64,000 nucleotides of DNA. Origin: Pseudorhodobacter turbinis (GTDB lineage Bacteria > Pseudomonadota > Alphaproteobacteria > Rhodobacterales > Rhodobacteraceae). Positions 1 through 9,006 of this stretch are shown one piece after another (the first letter of the stretch is position 1; each line of letters starts with the position of its first letter). The DNA lies in assembly GCF_005234135.1 (NCBI RefSeq), contig NZ_CP039964.1:1741001-1805000 (forward strand), written 5' to 3'. The notes beneath the pieces were generated by a model that worked only from the letters and a program-made list of their open reading frames with translations, searched no databases and was not told the DNA's origin. Made by a program: the position numbers and the translations under genes.

Positions 1-725
1 TGATCCTGACCCCTGCCCAGATGTTCGAAAACCAGACCGTGGCCCTGCAAGCGGCTGCCGCACAATCCGCAAAGACCCCGTGGCAGGTGGCGCTGTCAGG
101 CGGGCCGATTGGCAATGATATCGCCGGTCTGGCCCCTGTCGCGGGCGACAGCATCGGCGGCGGTGGCGCGCCAGTACAGCAAATGCTGGGCGCGGCAGAT
201 CTGGCCAAGCTGCATGCAGATGCCAAGCTGCGCAATACGACACCCGCACGGCTGATGACAGCGGCGCTGGCCCGCACGATCTGGCATTGGCGACAGGCCC
301 CCTTTTCGCTGGTGCTGATTGATGGAACAGAGACCGAGGTCCGCGCCATGCCTGCCGTTCTGGCGGCTTTGCCCTCGGGGGTTGCGGGTTCGGAAAAGGC
401 CCTGACAGATGCGCTGGCGGTCGGTGATCGGGCCGGTATCGATCCACGCAGGATTGTTGAAAAGGCAGTTATCGCGTCGTGGCAAGCACCGGCCGAACAA
501 CTGGCACAAGTGCTGGCACCTACGGGGTTACACCTGCGGGCCGAGGCCATGGAGGATGGCATCCTGCTGAAATGGGAATACGACCCCGGCCTGTTTTCCG
601 GCGCAACCATTGCCAGGCTTGCGGCGCGGCATGTGGCGGAATTGCGCGGGCAGGCAAGCGGCAGCACTGCCGGAAACAACAAGCTCAACAAACTGCGCGC
701 ACAGTTGAAGGACACCTCAAAATGA
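1..725 (+). CDS. NRPS, 3' end only (carrier-domain end plus partial condensation-like lobe)
   Basis: The frame is open from the left edge, so this is the C-terminal part of a larger protein. The first residues (ILTPAQMFENQTVA) look like the last helix of a peptidyl-carrier domain. About 210 residues follow that resemble only the C-terminal lobe of a condensation or epimerisation domain, ending in the LLKWEYDPGLFSGATIARLA type of sequence common at the end of such domains. No HHxxxDG catalytic motif is visible here. The stop overlaps the start of the next NRPS (ATGA), indicating translational coupling. The role as an upstream siderophore assembly-line subunit is inferred from the neighbours. 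Confidence 0.75.
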   Translation, partial: ILTPAQMFENQTVALQAAAAQSAKTPWQVALSGGPIGNDIAGLAPVAGDSIGGGGAPVQQMLGAADLAKLHADAKLRNTTPARLMTAALARTIWHWRQAPFSLVLIDGTETEVRAMPAVLAALPSGVAGSEKALTDALAVGDRAGIDPRRIVEKAVIASWQAPAEQLAQVLAPTGLHLRAEAMEDGILLKWEYDPGLFSGATIARLAARHVAELRGQASGSTAGNNKLNKLRAQLKDTSK

Positions 726-3700
726 ATGCTATCGACGACGTCCAGGATGTCTTTGAAATGTCTGCGGGGCAGGCAGGCATGCTGTTTCAATCGCTGTATC
801 AAGACGGTTCCGGCATTTATGTACAGCAATACTGGGGCCGGTTGCAGGGGCAGCTGGATCATAACCACTTCCGCGATGCGTGGCAGGCAACGATCAACCG
901 TCACGACATTCTGCGCGCCCGTTGCCATTGGGAGGATCTGGATGATCCGGCGCTGATTATCCAAAGGCAGGTGCAGCCCGACTGGCAATTCCTTGACTGG
1001 CGCGGGATCACTGAAGCAGAGCAGGAGGCCGCCTTGCAAGATTGGCTTCACGCGGATTGCACGGCCGGATTTGCAATGGATACGGCACCCTTGATGCGGT
1101 TTGCCTTGATCCGCCTGACCGATAACAAGCATCAGTTTGTCTGGAGCTTTCACCATCTTTTGCTGGATGGTTGGTGCGGCGCGCTGATCGTGCGTGAGGT
1201 TTTGAATGCCTATGCGGGTGGCACGGCCGGTCCTGCGCCGCGCCCTTATTCGGATTATATCGACTGGCTTGCGGCACAGGATCAGGTCACTGCAAAGGCC
1301 TATTGGGCCGAGACGCTGGCGGGGCTTTCGGAACCGACACCCTTGGGCATTAAACAGCCGTCGAGTGGCACTGGTTTGCACGCGCATGACTTCACGCTTG
1401 GCCGCGCCCTTAGCGATCAACTCAGGGCTTTGGCGCGGGAAAAGCGGCTTACGCTGGCCACGCTGATGCAGGGGGCTTGGGCGCTGGTTCTGTCACGTTA
1501 CAGCGGGTTGGAGGATGTGACATTCGGCACGGTTCTATCGGGGCGTCCGGCCGATCTGGCCGGCGCAGAGGAAATGATCGGCCTATTCTTGCAAACCGTG
1601 CCTGTCAGCGTGCGAACCGGCGCACGGGAAACCTTGCCATGGTTGCAATCGATACAAAGCGCGCAAAGACAACGAGAGCTGCACGGCCATCTGGGCCTGG
1701 CCAAGATCCGCGCCTGCTCGAAAATCACCGGCAGGGCCGCGTTGTTTGACAGCCTTTTGATTGTTGAAACCTATCCCGAAACGATCCTGACCGTGGCGGA
1801 TGACCATAGCAGCCTGCGCCTCAGTGGTGCCGGACTGCATGAACGCACCGATTTCGCCCTGACAATCAAGGTACTGCCCGAGGATGATATCAGGATCACC
1901 CTTAATGCTGATCGCGCGCGCATCCCGCCTGATACGCTGGACCGTCTGGGTGGGCACCTTCGGCAGGTCTTGACCGCGCTGGCGCAAGGGGCCGCGACGC
2001 TAGATGAAATCGATATATTGACCACGCAAGAACACCGGCTGATCGCCAAGGCCGGACAGGGGCCAACGCCGCCAAGCAAGCCGCCCGTGCTGCTGCAATT
2101 GCTGGATCGGGCAGCCCGGTTTGGCGACCATACGGCGGTGGAAACCGTGGCGGGTCCGGCGCTTGATTATGCGGGGTTGCTCGCACGGGCAGGGCAGATC
2201 GGCGCAGGTTTGCGCGATGCGGGCCTGCGGGCGGGCGATGTTGTGGCGGTCTGTCAGGATCGCACCCCCGACCTCTTGGCCAGCTTGATCGCGGTCTGGC
2301 GGGCGGGCGGGGCCTATCTGCCGCTGGACCCGCTCTACCCGGCTGAACGGGTTGCGCATATTCTGTCGGACTCAGGCGCGCGTATGGCGCTGGTGGATGA
2401 CATCAGCGCCACGGCCTTGCCCCAACAGGATGTGACGGTGCTGCGGGTTGCCGATTGCCAAGGTGAGGCCGCCGTGCCCGATCAGGCAGGGCCATCGGAT
2501 CTGGCCTATATCCTTTATACCAGCGGCAGCACGGGGCTGCCCAAGGGGGTGCCGATCTCGCATGGGGCGCTGTCGAATTTCATTGCGTCGATGCTGTCAG
2601 TGCCCGGATTTTGCAAAGACGACAGGATGCTGGCGCTGACGACCGTTTCCTTTGATATCGCCGCGCTGGAGCTTTTTGCGCCCTTGGTGGCCGGTGGCAC
2701 CGTGGTCATGGCGGGGGCTGGTGCGGCGCTGGACGGCAAGGCGTTGGCGCGGATGATTGAGGATCACGCGATAACGGTCATGCAGTCGACCCCTGCGGGC
2801 TGGCGCGTTTTGCGCGACAGCGGCTGGCAGGGGCGGTCCGGTTTGCGCATGCTTGCAGGGGGCGAGGCGCTGGATTCGGCGCTGGCACGCGATCTTTTGG
2901 GGTTGGGTGCAGAGTTGTGGAACCTTTACGGCCCCACGGAAACAACGATCTGGTCGGCCGCACTTCGGGTAACCCTTGCGCTGCTGCATGGCCCCAAGGT
3001 GCCAGTGGGCGGCCCGCTGGATCACACCACGCTAAGCCTGCGCGATCAGGTCGGGCGGCAAGTGCCCGTCGGCGTGGCGGGGGAGCTGTGGATCGGCGGC
3101 GCGGGGCTTAGCCCCGGTTATATCAACCGGCCTGACCAGACGGCCGACCGCTTCGTCATGCACAATGGCACGCGGCATTACCGCACCGGAGACAGGTTAC
3201 GGATGACGGCGGATGGTACGTTTGACTTCCTCGGGCGGTTTGACAACCAGATCAAGCTGCGCGGCTACCGGATCGAGCTGGGCGAAATCGAGGCCCGGCT
3301 TGAAAGCCACCCGGGCATTGCACAGGCGATTGTGGCGATAAGGGGTGAGGGGAATGCCGCGCGGCTGGTGGCCTATATTCGCGCGACCGACCCCGCCCCA
3401 AGCCGCATTGCATTGCGGGCCTATCTGGGTGAAACGCTGCCCGCCTATATGGTGCCGGGCCTGTTTATTCCCTTGGACAGCTTCCCGCTGACCCCGAACG
3501 GCAAGATCGCCCGGAACGCCTTGCCCGCACCAGAGATGGCACATCCGCAAACCACGTCACAGTTGACGTCACAACGTGAGGAACTGGTTGCAGGCATCTG
3601 GGCCACGGCCTTGGGCGTTGCAAAAATAGACCCCGAGGATGACTTTTTCACGCTTGGCGGCCATTCGCTGATTGCGCTGCGCGTGATTGGCGATTTGCGC

Positions 3701-5977
3701 AGCCATCTCGGGCTAGAGGTGTCTTTGCGCGATCTGTTTGAGGCCGGCAGCTTCAGGGGTTTTTGCCAAAGGCTTGACCAATTGACGGTGTCGCGGGCCT
3801 TGCCTGCGGTGGAGGTCGGCAATGCGCCAAGCCTTTCTGCCGCCCAGCACCGCCAATGGCTTCTGGCGCGTCTGGATGCAGGCAATGCCGATTACCACCT
3901 GCCGCTGGCAGTGCGATTGTCGGGCGATTTGGATGCCGAGGCCTTGGCCAATGCCCTGACCGCTTTGGCGCAACGCCATGATGTGCTGCGCAGCCGTTTT
4001 CCCGATGACCGTGGCGCGGCCAGGGTCGAAACCTTGGACAACTTCGTGCCTGTTCTTGAACGGACTGACGTCTCTGCCCTTTCCGCATCCGAACAACAGA
4101 AACGGCTAGCGCAGCTGACAAAGCAAGACGCGGAAATGCCGTTTGATTTGCAAGCCGCCCCCCCGTGGCGTGCGCGGCTGATCAAGCTGGCGCAGACAGA
4201 GCATATACTGCTATTGACCCTGCACCATATTCTTGCGGATGAATGGTCCTTTGGCGTGATTTTGCAGGACCTGAGCGCGGGCTATACCGCTGCGGCCCAA
4301 CCCAAGCCCCGTGCCCAATATGCGGATTTTGCAGCTTGGCAAAAGAAGGTGCCGCTAGAGGATCAGCGACACTATTGGCGGGACCAGCTGGAGGGCGCCC
4401 CGGCACTGACCGCCCTGCCGACCGACACCCCATATCCCGCGCAGCGCAATCGCAAGGCCGGGCAGGTGCCGCTGCGGGTTTCCCGTGAGGTGGCAGATAG
4501 GCTGGAACAGATCGCCCGCGAAAATGGCGCGACCCTGTTTATGTGTCTGCTTGCCGCCTATTCCGCGTTTCTGTATCGCCACACCGGTCGCCGCGATATG
4601 ATCGTTGGCACACCGGTCAGCAACCGGCATATGGCCGAGTTCCACGATGTCATCGGGTTGTTTGTAAATACCCTGCCCATTCGCACCCGCATTGACGGGC
4701 AAACCGAATTTGCCCACCTTCTGGAGCGGACCCGTGACACTGTCTTATCTGCCCATAACAATCAGGATCTTCCCTTTGAGCAGATGTTGGAACTGATGTC
4801 GCCGCCGCGTAGCGAAACCCATGCGCCCCTTGTGCAGACGATGTTCTCGATGGCCGAGCTGCCGCGCAGCGGGGAAATCACCACAGACCTGCATTGGAAC
4901 GCGATACCGGCATCCACGGGGCGGGCACGTTTCGATCTGGCGCTAGCAGTGTCGCGCAACGCGAATGGCCTAGAGGGGCATTTCGATTTCGCGACGGATC
5001 TGTTTGGCCAAGAAACGGCCGAGCGGTTGGCGCGACGGTTCGAAACCCTTCTTGCATCCCTCGCGCAAGAGGCCGCACAGCCCCTTTGCGACCTGCCCCT
5101 GATGACAGATGCAGATCATGCCTTGGCCTTTGTCCCGCCCCGTTATCCCGACCAGCCTCCATTGCAGACCTGTATTCAGAATGGGCTGATCTTTGACCAA
5201 GCAGCCCTGCATGCGCATCTGGCGGCGGTTGGCGGCGGGGCCAAGATGGGCCGCCTTGAGGATACGCAGGCCAAGCTGGTCGGACCGCCGGAATATCCGG
5301 CAGCCTTCCGGCGTGATGCGGATGGGTTGCGACCGGCCAAGGGCGTGCGCGCCGCCGTTCTGGATGCCGACGGGCTGCCCGCCCCGCCCGGACAGATCGG
5401 CCAATTGGCGATCGCAGGGCCGGCCTTGGCGAAGGGCTATGCGGGCGACCCCATACGCAGTGCCGCAGCCTTCCGGCCCAACCCGCTTGTCGATCCACAG
5501 GCATTTCATGTCACCGACAGCGTGCTGTTTCACACAGGTTGCTTTGCAAAACAGGGATATAACGGCAGCTTTCACATCTGCGATGCGCCGCCCCCGGCCC
5601 AAACCCTTCCCGGTGCGCAGGCCCCAGATATGCCTGCATGCACTGGAAAGGACGGGCCGACAACGGATGCCGATCCCTTGATCGAGGCGGTCCTGACCAA
5701 AATCTGGGCCGATCTCTTGGGGGTATCGCGGCCTGACCGGAACACAGGGTTCTTTGCCTTGGGTGGCGATTCCATTCTTGCCATTCAAATGGCAGCACGC
5801 GCCGCCGAGCAGGGTGTGCAAATCGAGGTACTGGACGTGTTCCGTCATCAAACCATCGCCGCACTTGCCGCACAGGCAAAACCGGTGGCGGACTCCATTG
5901 TTTTGCCTTTGGCTGGAGAAGCCGATCTGGCAGCGCTTGACGCGCTGGCAGCTCTTGTTTCGTTCAACCACGAATGA
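722..5977 (+). CDS. Nonribosomal peptide synthetase, C-A-T-C-(truncated A)-T
   Basis: 1751 residues. The visible order is: condensation domain with HHLLLDG near residue 144; complete adenylation domain with YTSGSTGLPKG near 597, YGPTETT and NGKIAR; carrier domain with LGGHSL near 978; second condensation domain with HHILADE near 1167; about 170 residues resembling only the back part of an adenylation domain (VLDADGLPAPPGQIGQL near 1545); and a final carrier domain with LGGDSI near 1680. No thioesterase or reductase follows. The pocket residues I read by hand from the complete A domain are D-I-L-Q-L-G-L-I-W plus the usual lysine, which I recall as a glycine-type code; this is tentative. The ATG at 722 overlaps the previous stop. 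It probably builds a peptide siderophore, inferred from the uptake genes opposite. Confidence 0.92.
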   Translation: MNAIDDVQDVFEMSAGQAGMLFQSLYQDGSGIYVQQYWGRLQGQLDHNHFRDAWQATINRHDILRARCHWEDLDDPALIIQRQVQPDWQFLDWRGITEAEQEAALQDWLHADCTAGFAMDTAPLMRFALIRLTDNKHQFVWSFHHLLLDGWCGALIVREVLNAYAGGTAGPAPRPYSDYIDWLAAQDQVTAKAYWAETLAGLSEPTPLGIKQPSSGTGLHAHDFTLGRALSDQLRALAREKRLTLATLMQGAWALVLSRYSGLEDVTFGTVLSGRPADLAGAEEMIGLFLQTVPVSVRTGARETLPWLQSIQSAQRQRELHGHLGLAKIRACSKITGRAALFDSLLIVETYPETILTVADDHSSLRLSGAGLHERTDFALTIKVLPEDDIRITLNADRARIPPDTLDRLGGHLRQVLTALAQGAATLDEIDILTTQEHRLIAKAGQGPTPPSKPPVLLQLLDRAARFGDHTAVETVAGPALDYAGLLARAGQIGAGLRDAGLRAGDVVAVCQDRTPDLLASLIAVWRAGGAYLPLDPLYPAERVAHILSDSGARMALVDDISATALPQQDVTVLRVADCQGEAAVPDQAGPSDLAYILYTSGSTGLPKGVPISHGALSNFIASMLSVPGFCKDDRMLALTTVSFDIAALELFAPLVAGGTVVMAGAGAALDGKALARMIEDHAITVMQSTPAGWRVLRDSGWQGRSGLRMLAGGEALDSALARDLLGLGAELWNLYGPTETTIWSAALRVTLALLHGPKVPVGGPLDHTTLSLRDQVGRQVPVGVAGELWIGGAGLSPGYINRPDQTADRFVMHNGTRHYRTGDRLRMTADGTFDFLGRFDNQIKLRGYRIELGEIEARLESHPGIAQAIVAIRGEGNAARLVAYIRATDPAPSRIALRAYLGETLPAYMVPGLFIPLDSFPLTPNGKIARNALPAPEMAHPQTTSQLTSQREELVAGIWATALGVAKIDPEDDFFTLGGHSLIALRVIGDLRSHLGLEVSLRDLFEAGSFRGFCQRLDQLTVSRALPAVEVGNAPSLSAAQHRQWLLARLDAGNADYHLPLAVRLSGDLDAEALANALTALAQRHDVLRSRFPDDRGAARVETLDNFVPVLERTDVSALSASEQQKRLAQLTKQDAEMPFDLQAAPPWRARLIKLAQTEHILLLTLHHILADEWSFGVILQDLSAGYTAAAQPKPRAQYADFAAWQKKVPLEDQRHYWRDQLEGAPALTALPTDTPYPAQRNRKAGQVPLRVSREVADRLEQIARENGATLFMCLLAAYSAFLYRHTGRRDMIVGTPVSNRHMAEFHDVIGLFVNTLPIRTRIDGQTEFAHLLERTRDTVLSAHNNQDLPFEQMLELMSPPRSETHAPLVQTMFSMAELPRSGEITTDLHWNAIPASTGRARFDLALAVSRNANGLEGHFDFATDLFGQETAERLARRFETLLASLAQEAAQPLCDLPLMTDADHALAFVPPRYPDQPPLQTCIQNGLIFDQAALHAHLAAVGGGAKMGRLEDTQAKLVGPPEYPAAFRRDADGLRPAKGVRAAVLDADGLPAPPGQIGQLAIAGPALAKGYAGDPIRSAAAFRPNPLVDPQAFHVTDSVLFHTGCFAKQGYNGSFHICDAPPPAQTLPGAQAPDMPACTGKDGPTTDADPLIEAVLTKIWADLLGVSRPDRNTGFFALGGDSILAIQMAARAAEQGVQIEVLDVFRHQTIAALAAQAKPVADSIVLPLAGEADLAALDALAALVSFNHE

Positions 5978-7281
5978 AGATTACAACCAACGCCACGCTG
6001 TTCCAGCTTAGCTATCCCCTGTTTTTACAGTCATTGGTTATGTTTACCGTGATGGTCATCGATATGATGATCTGGAGCGCCCATTCCCCCGATACGGCCG
6101 CAGCCCTTAGCGTGGCCGGACAAGTCTTGCGCGTCGCTGTGGAGCTTTCTGCCGTGATGGGGATTGGCGCGGTTATCACAATCTCGCAGCAACTGGGCAG
6201 CGGGCAGACCGATGCCGCGCGACTGACGGCTGATATCGCCTGCACGGCGAATGCCATCCTTGGCGGCGTCATGGGGGTATTGCTGGCGGTCATGGGGCCG
6301 TGGATATTAAAGCTGATGACACTCAGCGCAGAGATCGAGGCATCAGCGACAACCTATCTGTATTTTTCCGGCGCGACGATGGTGTTCTTATTTCTGGGCA
6401 ACGCCGCGGTGGCCTGCCTGCGAGGATTCGGGCAAAGCCGCACGGTCATGGCGTTGTCTGTGCTGGGGGCGGTGCTCTATCTGTCGCTTGAATATCTGCT
6501 GGTCCTTGGTGCCGGTCCGGTGCCCGCATTGGGGGTGACGGGTGCGGGGGCGGCGAACCTTGTGACACGGGTGGTGGTTTCTATCGTGCTGGTTATCTTG
6601 CTTGCGCGAGCGCTGGGGCTTCGGTTCAGCCTGCGGCAAATGTGGAACCATATCGCAAAGATACGCCGTTTTGCGGCCTTGGCCCTGCCAAGCGTTTCGG
6701 ATTTTGTGGCCTACGGCTTTTATCAGATGATCCTGCTGGGCGTGATCGCCACCCAAGGAGAGGTTGCGGTTCTGTCACGCGCCTATGTCATGATTGCGAT
6801 GTCCTTTCTGACGATGGTGATTATGGCGGTTTGTCAGGGCAGCGAAGTTCTGATCGGATACCGCCTGGGGGCAGGCAACACCAAGGCCGCCCAGCGCCAG
6901 GGCTTGCGCTCCTCCTGGATCGCCGCAGCCCTTTCGACGATCTGCGCCATTATGATTTTCGCAGCCGTAAACCCGTTTATCCACCTGTTCACCGATGATC
7001 CCGAGGTGCTTGAACTTTCCCGCCGATTGCTATGGTTGACCATTTTCCTGCAACCCTGTTTTGCCTTTAACATGATATTGTTCCACGCCCTGCGCGCCAT
7101 CGAGGACGTGCGTTGGCCGGTCTTGGCCAGCCAATCCCTAAGCTGGCTGTTCGGCCTGCCTTTGGCGTGGTTTCTTTGCGTGCCGATGGGGCTGGGGATT
7201 ATCGGTGTCTGGTATGCTTTCATCGCCGAGGAATTATGCAAGGCCGCTGTCATGCTCTACCGTTGGACAAAAGTCTCATGA
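5974..7281 (+). CDS. MATE-family efflux transporter
   Basis: 435 residues, with about twelve hydrophobic segments in two halves, the usual size and layout of MatE (MATE/NorM-like) proteins. The start overlaps the NRPS stop (ATGA), so it is translated from the same message. MATE proteins export organic compounds using ion gradients. Placed directly after an NRPS and before a phosphopantetheinyl transferase, it is the natural candidate to export the product across the inner membrane. The substrate is inferred from position only. Confidence 0.88.
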   Translation: MKITTNATLFQLSYPLFLQSLVMFTVMVIDMMIWSAHSPDTAAALSVAGQVLRVAVELSAVMGIGAVITISQQLGSGQTDAARLTADIACTANAILGGVMGVLLAVMGPWILKLMTLSAEIEASATTYLYFSGATMVFLFLGNAAVACLRGFGQSRTVMALSVLGAVLYLSLEYLLVLGAGPVPALGVTGAGAANLVTRVVVSIVLVILLARALGLRFSLRQMWNHIAKIRRFAALALPSVSDFVAYGFYQMILLGVIATQGEVAVLSRAYVMIAMSFLTMVIMAVCQGSEVLIGYRLGAGNTKAAQRQGLRSSWIAAALSTICAIMIFAAVNPFIHLFTDDPEVLELSRRLLWLTIFLQPCFAFNMILFHALRAIEDVRWPVLASQSLSWLFGLPLAWFLCVPMGLGIIGVWYAFIAEELCKAAVMLYRWTKVS

Positions 7282-7949
7282 ACGCCGCGCATTGCCTTTC
7301 TTCGCGCCCCTTGATCCAGTCGCAGGGTGTCATTTGGCGGTCATGCAGCTTCACCGTTGGCCCGGCGCATCGGCATGAGGCGGAGACCGAATTCGGTAGG
7401 GTTGTGGTTGATCTGCCCCCCGATCTTGCCCGCGCGGTGGACAAAAGGCGCAGCGAGTTTCTGGCGGGGCGGCTTTGTGCAACTGTTGCCCTGCGCGCGG
7501 CGGGAAGTGACGGGCAGGTCCACCGCCGTGGCCGCGCGCCGGTCTGGCCGCAAGGGTTTGTCGGATCCATCAGCCACAACGCCACCCGTGCGGTGGCGGT
7601 GGTGTCGTCAAGCCTGTTTGGCATCGGTGTGGATTGCGAAACATGGATGACATCGCAAACCGCAGAGGAGATTTCCGCGCTGGTTCTGACGGAACAGGAC
7701 CTTGCCCACATCCCGCCGAATGCCGATCCGGCACATTTTTGTACGGTGGTTTTTTCGGCCAAGGAATCCCTTTACAAGGCGCTGTCAGACCATCTGAATG
7801 ATATCCCCGATTTCAGCGAGGCGTCGATTGTTGAGGCCAACGCCAACCGGCTAATCCTCGCATTCCGGGGGTGGCGTGTTCCCGTGGATTACGCCGCACG
7901 GACGGCAGAATGTATCACGCTGGCCAGATTGGAAACGGCCCAGCGCTAA
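7278..7949 (+). CDS. 4'-phosphopantetheinyl transferase (EntD/Sfp type)
   Basis: 223 residues. Family motifs are visible: KRRSEFLAGRLCA near residue 55, SISHN, the metal-binding GVDCE, and FSAKESLYKAL, which carries the conserved glutamate and lysine. These enzymes move the phosphopantetheine arm from CoA to the serine of carrier domains, so this one should activate the T domains of the two NRPS proteins. ATG 7278 overlaps the stop of the MATE gene. The same frame is open further upstream, but that part lies inside the transporter gene. It is the last gene of the biosynthetic chain and converges on the reductase gene opposite. Confidence 0.93.
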   Translation: MNAAHCLSSRPLIQSQGVIWRSCSFTVGPAHRHEAETEFGRVVVDLPPDLARAVDKRRSEFLAGRLCATVALRAAGSDGQVHRRGRAPVWPQGFVGSISHNATRAVAVVSSSLFGIGVDCETWMTSQTAEEISALVLTEQDLAHIPPNADPAHFCTVVFSAKESLYKALSDHLNDIPDFSEASIVEANANRLILAFRGWRVPVDYAARTAECITLARLETAQR

Positions 7950-7970
7950 CGATACACCCAAACCGCCGCC

Positions 7971-9005
7971 CTATTGTGCATCAGATGTCGGGGCCGTCCA
8001 ATATGCCGCGCTTTGGAATTCATCCTTGGCCAAACCCTGTTCACCCAGATACCCGCGGGCCGCCACCGCCTCTGAGCGTTCGGCCGCGAAAAAGACAAAA
8101 CGGTCTTTTTCGGGCAAGGCCGCTGCATGCAAGGCATCTAATGGTGTCTGGCTATCCTTGCGCAGGGCCCACTGGACCGTCATGCCGGCCGGATGCGCCA
8201 ATGACTGGATATCCGCAGCATCGGGCACAAAAAGTACGGCCTTGCCCGCTGTTTTTTCAGGCAAGACGGCAAGCTGTCTGGCAATGACAGGCACCGCCGT
8301 TTCATCCCCGATCAACAGCTGCCATCCGGCTTTGCGATCGGCGCGGCCACCATTTGGCCCCGTCAGGGCAACCTCATCCCCAAGCGTCACAGATTTGGTC
8401 CATTCCGTCACGCGGCCGCCATCATGCAAAAAGATATCAAAATCGATGCACGCAGATCCGCCCGCGCTACAGACGATCGAGCGCACCGTGTAAACCGGCC
8501 GATGCCACGCTTTGTCGCCACCGGGCCATTGGGTTACGCCGGTTTCATCCGTATAGGGCCAGCCCGCATCTTTCGGCCCGAACAATAGCCTGAAATGCAG
8601 GCCCCCATCGGCAAAACGCGCCAGATCGGGACCTTCAATCGTAACCCGCGCATAGGCCGGGGAAAGGTGGAGCACCCCAACGACGGTTGCGGTGCTCAGG
8701 TTGGCGGGACGGCCTTTGTCTGCTTCGGGCTTCCACACCACCGGGATGTGCAGGGCCTTCATCCGTTCCGCAAGCGTATCACGCAGCAGCTGCAAGGCGG
8801 CGGCCGTCTCGGACGAGATATCCAGCCGCGTTTGCGCCGCATCACCCGAAACCTGCACCACGCCGCGTTGGAACTGGATCAGGCTGGTGTCGGCATTCTG
8901 CTCGACAGTAAGCCCCTGCGCGGTCGCATATTCGGTGAATTTATCGCGGGTCAAAGCAAACGGTAGGGCAACCGTCGCGAAAGTTTGGTGCCCTGCCGCC
9001 GCCAT
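7971..9005 (-). CDS. Siderophore-interacting FAD reductase with N-terminal DUF2218-like domain
   Basis: 344 residues. The first ~90 residues resemble the small DUF2218 domain found near iron-uptake reductases. The rest is a siderophore-interacting FAD-binding protein: the RPVYTVR flavin-binding motif near residue 170, then a C-terminal NAD(P)H-binding SIP domain ending in AAYWT. Such ferric-siderophore reductases release iron in the cytoplasm. ATG 9005 lies one base after the stop of the receptor gene; an in-frame ATG at 9023 would overlap it. I chose 9005 for this coupling. The fusion of both domains in one chain fits the role. Confidence 0.9.
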   Translation of the reverse strand: MAAAGHQTFATVALPFALTRDKFTEYATAQGLTVEQNADTSLIQFQRGVVQVSGDAAQTRLDISSETAAALQLLRDTLAERMKALHIPVVWKPEADKGRPANLSTATVVGVLHLSPAYARVTIEGPDLARFADGGLHFRLLFGPKDAGWPYTDETGVTQWPGGDKAWHRPVYTVRSIVCSAGGSACIDFDIFLHDGGRVTEWTKSVTLGDEVALTGPNGGRADRKAGWQLLIGDETAVPVIARQLAVLPEKTAGKAVLFVPDAADIQSLAHPAGMTVQWALRKDSQTPLDALHAAALPEKDRFVFFAAERSEAVAARGYLGEQGLAKDEFQSAAYWTAPTSDAQ

Positions 9006-9006
9006 C

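Noticed and set aside
4970..5971. A 333-codon minus-strand frame opposite the end of the NRPS
   Set aside because: Lies across the carrier domain with the conserved LGGDSI in the plus frame; no independent evidence.
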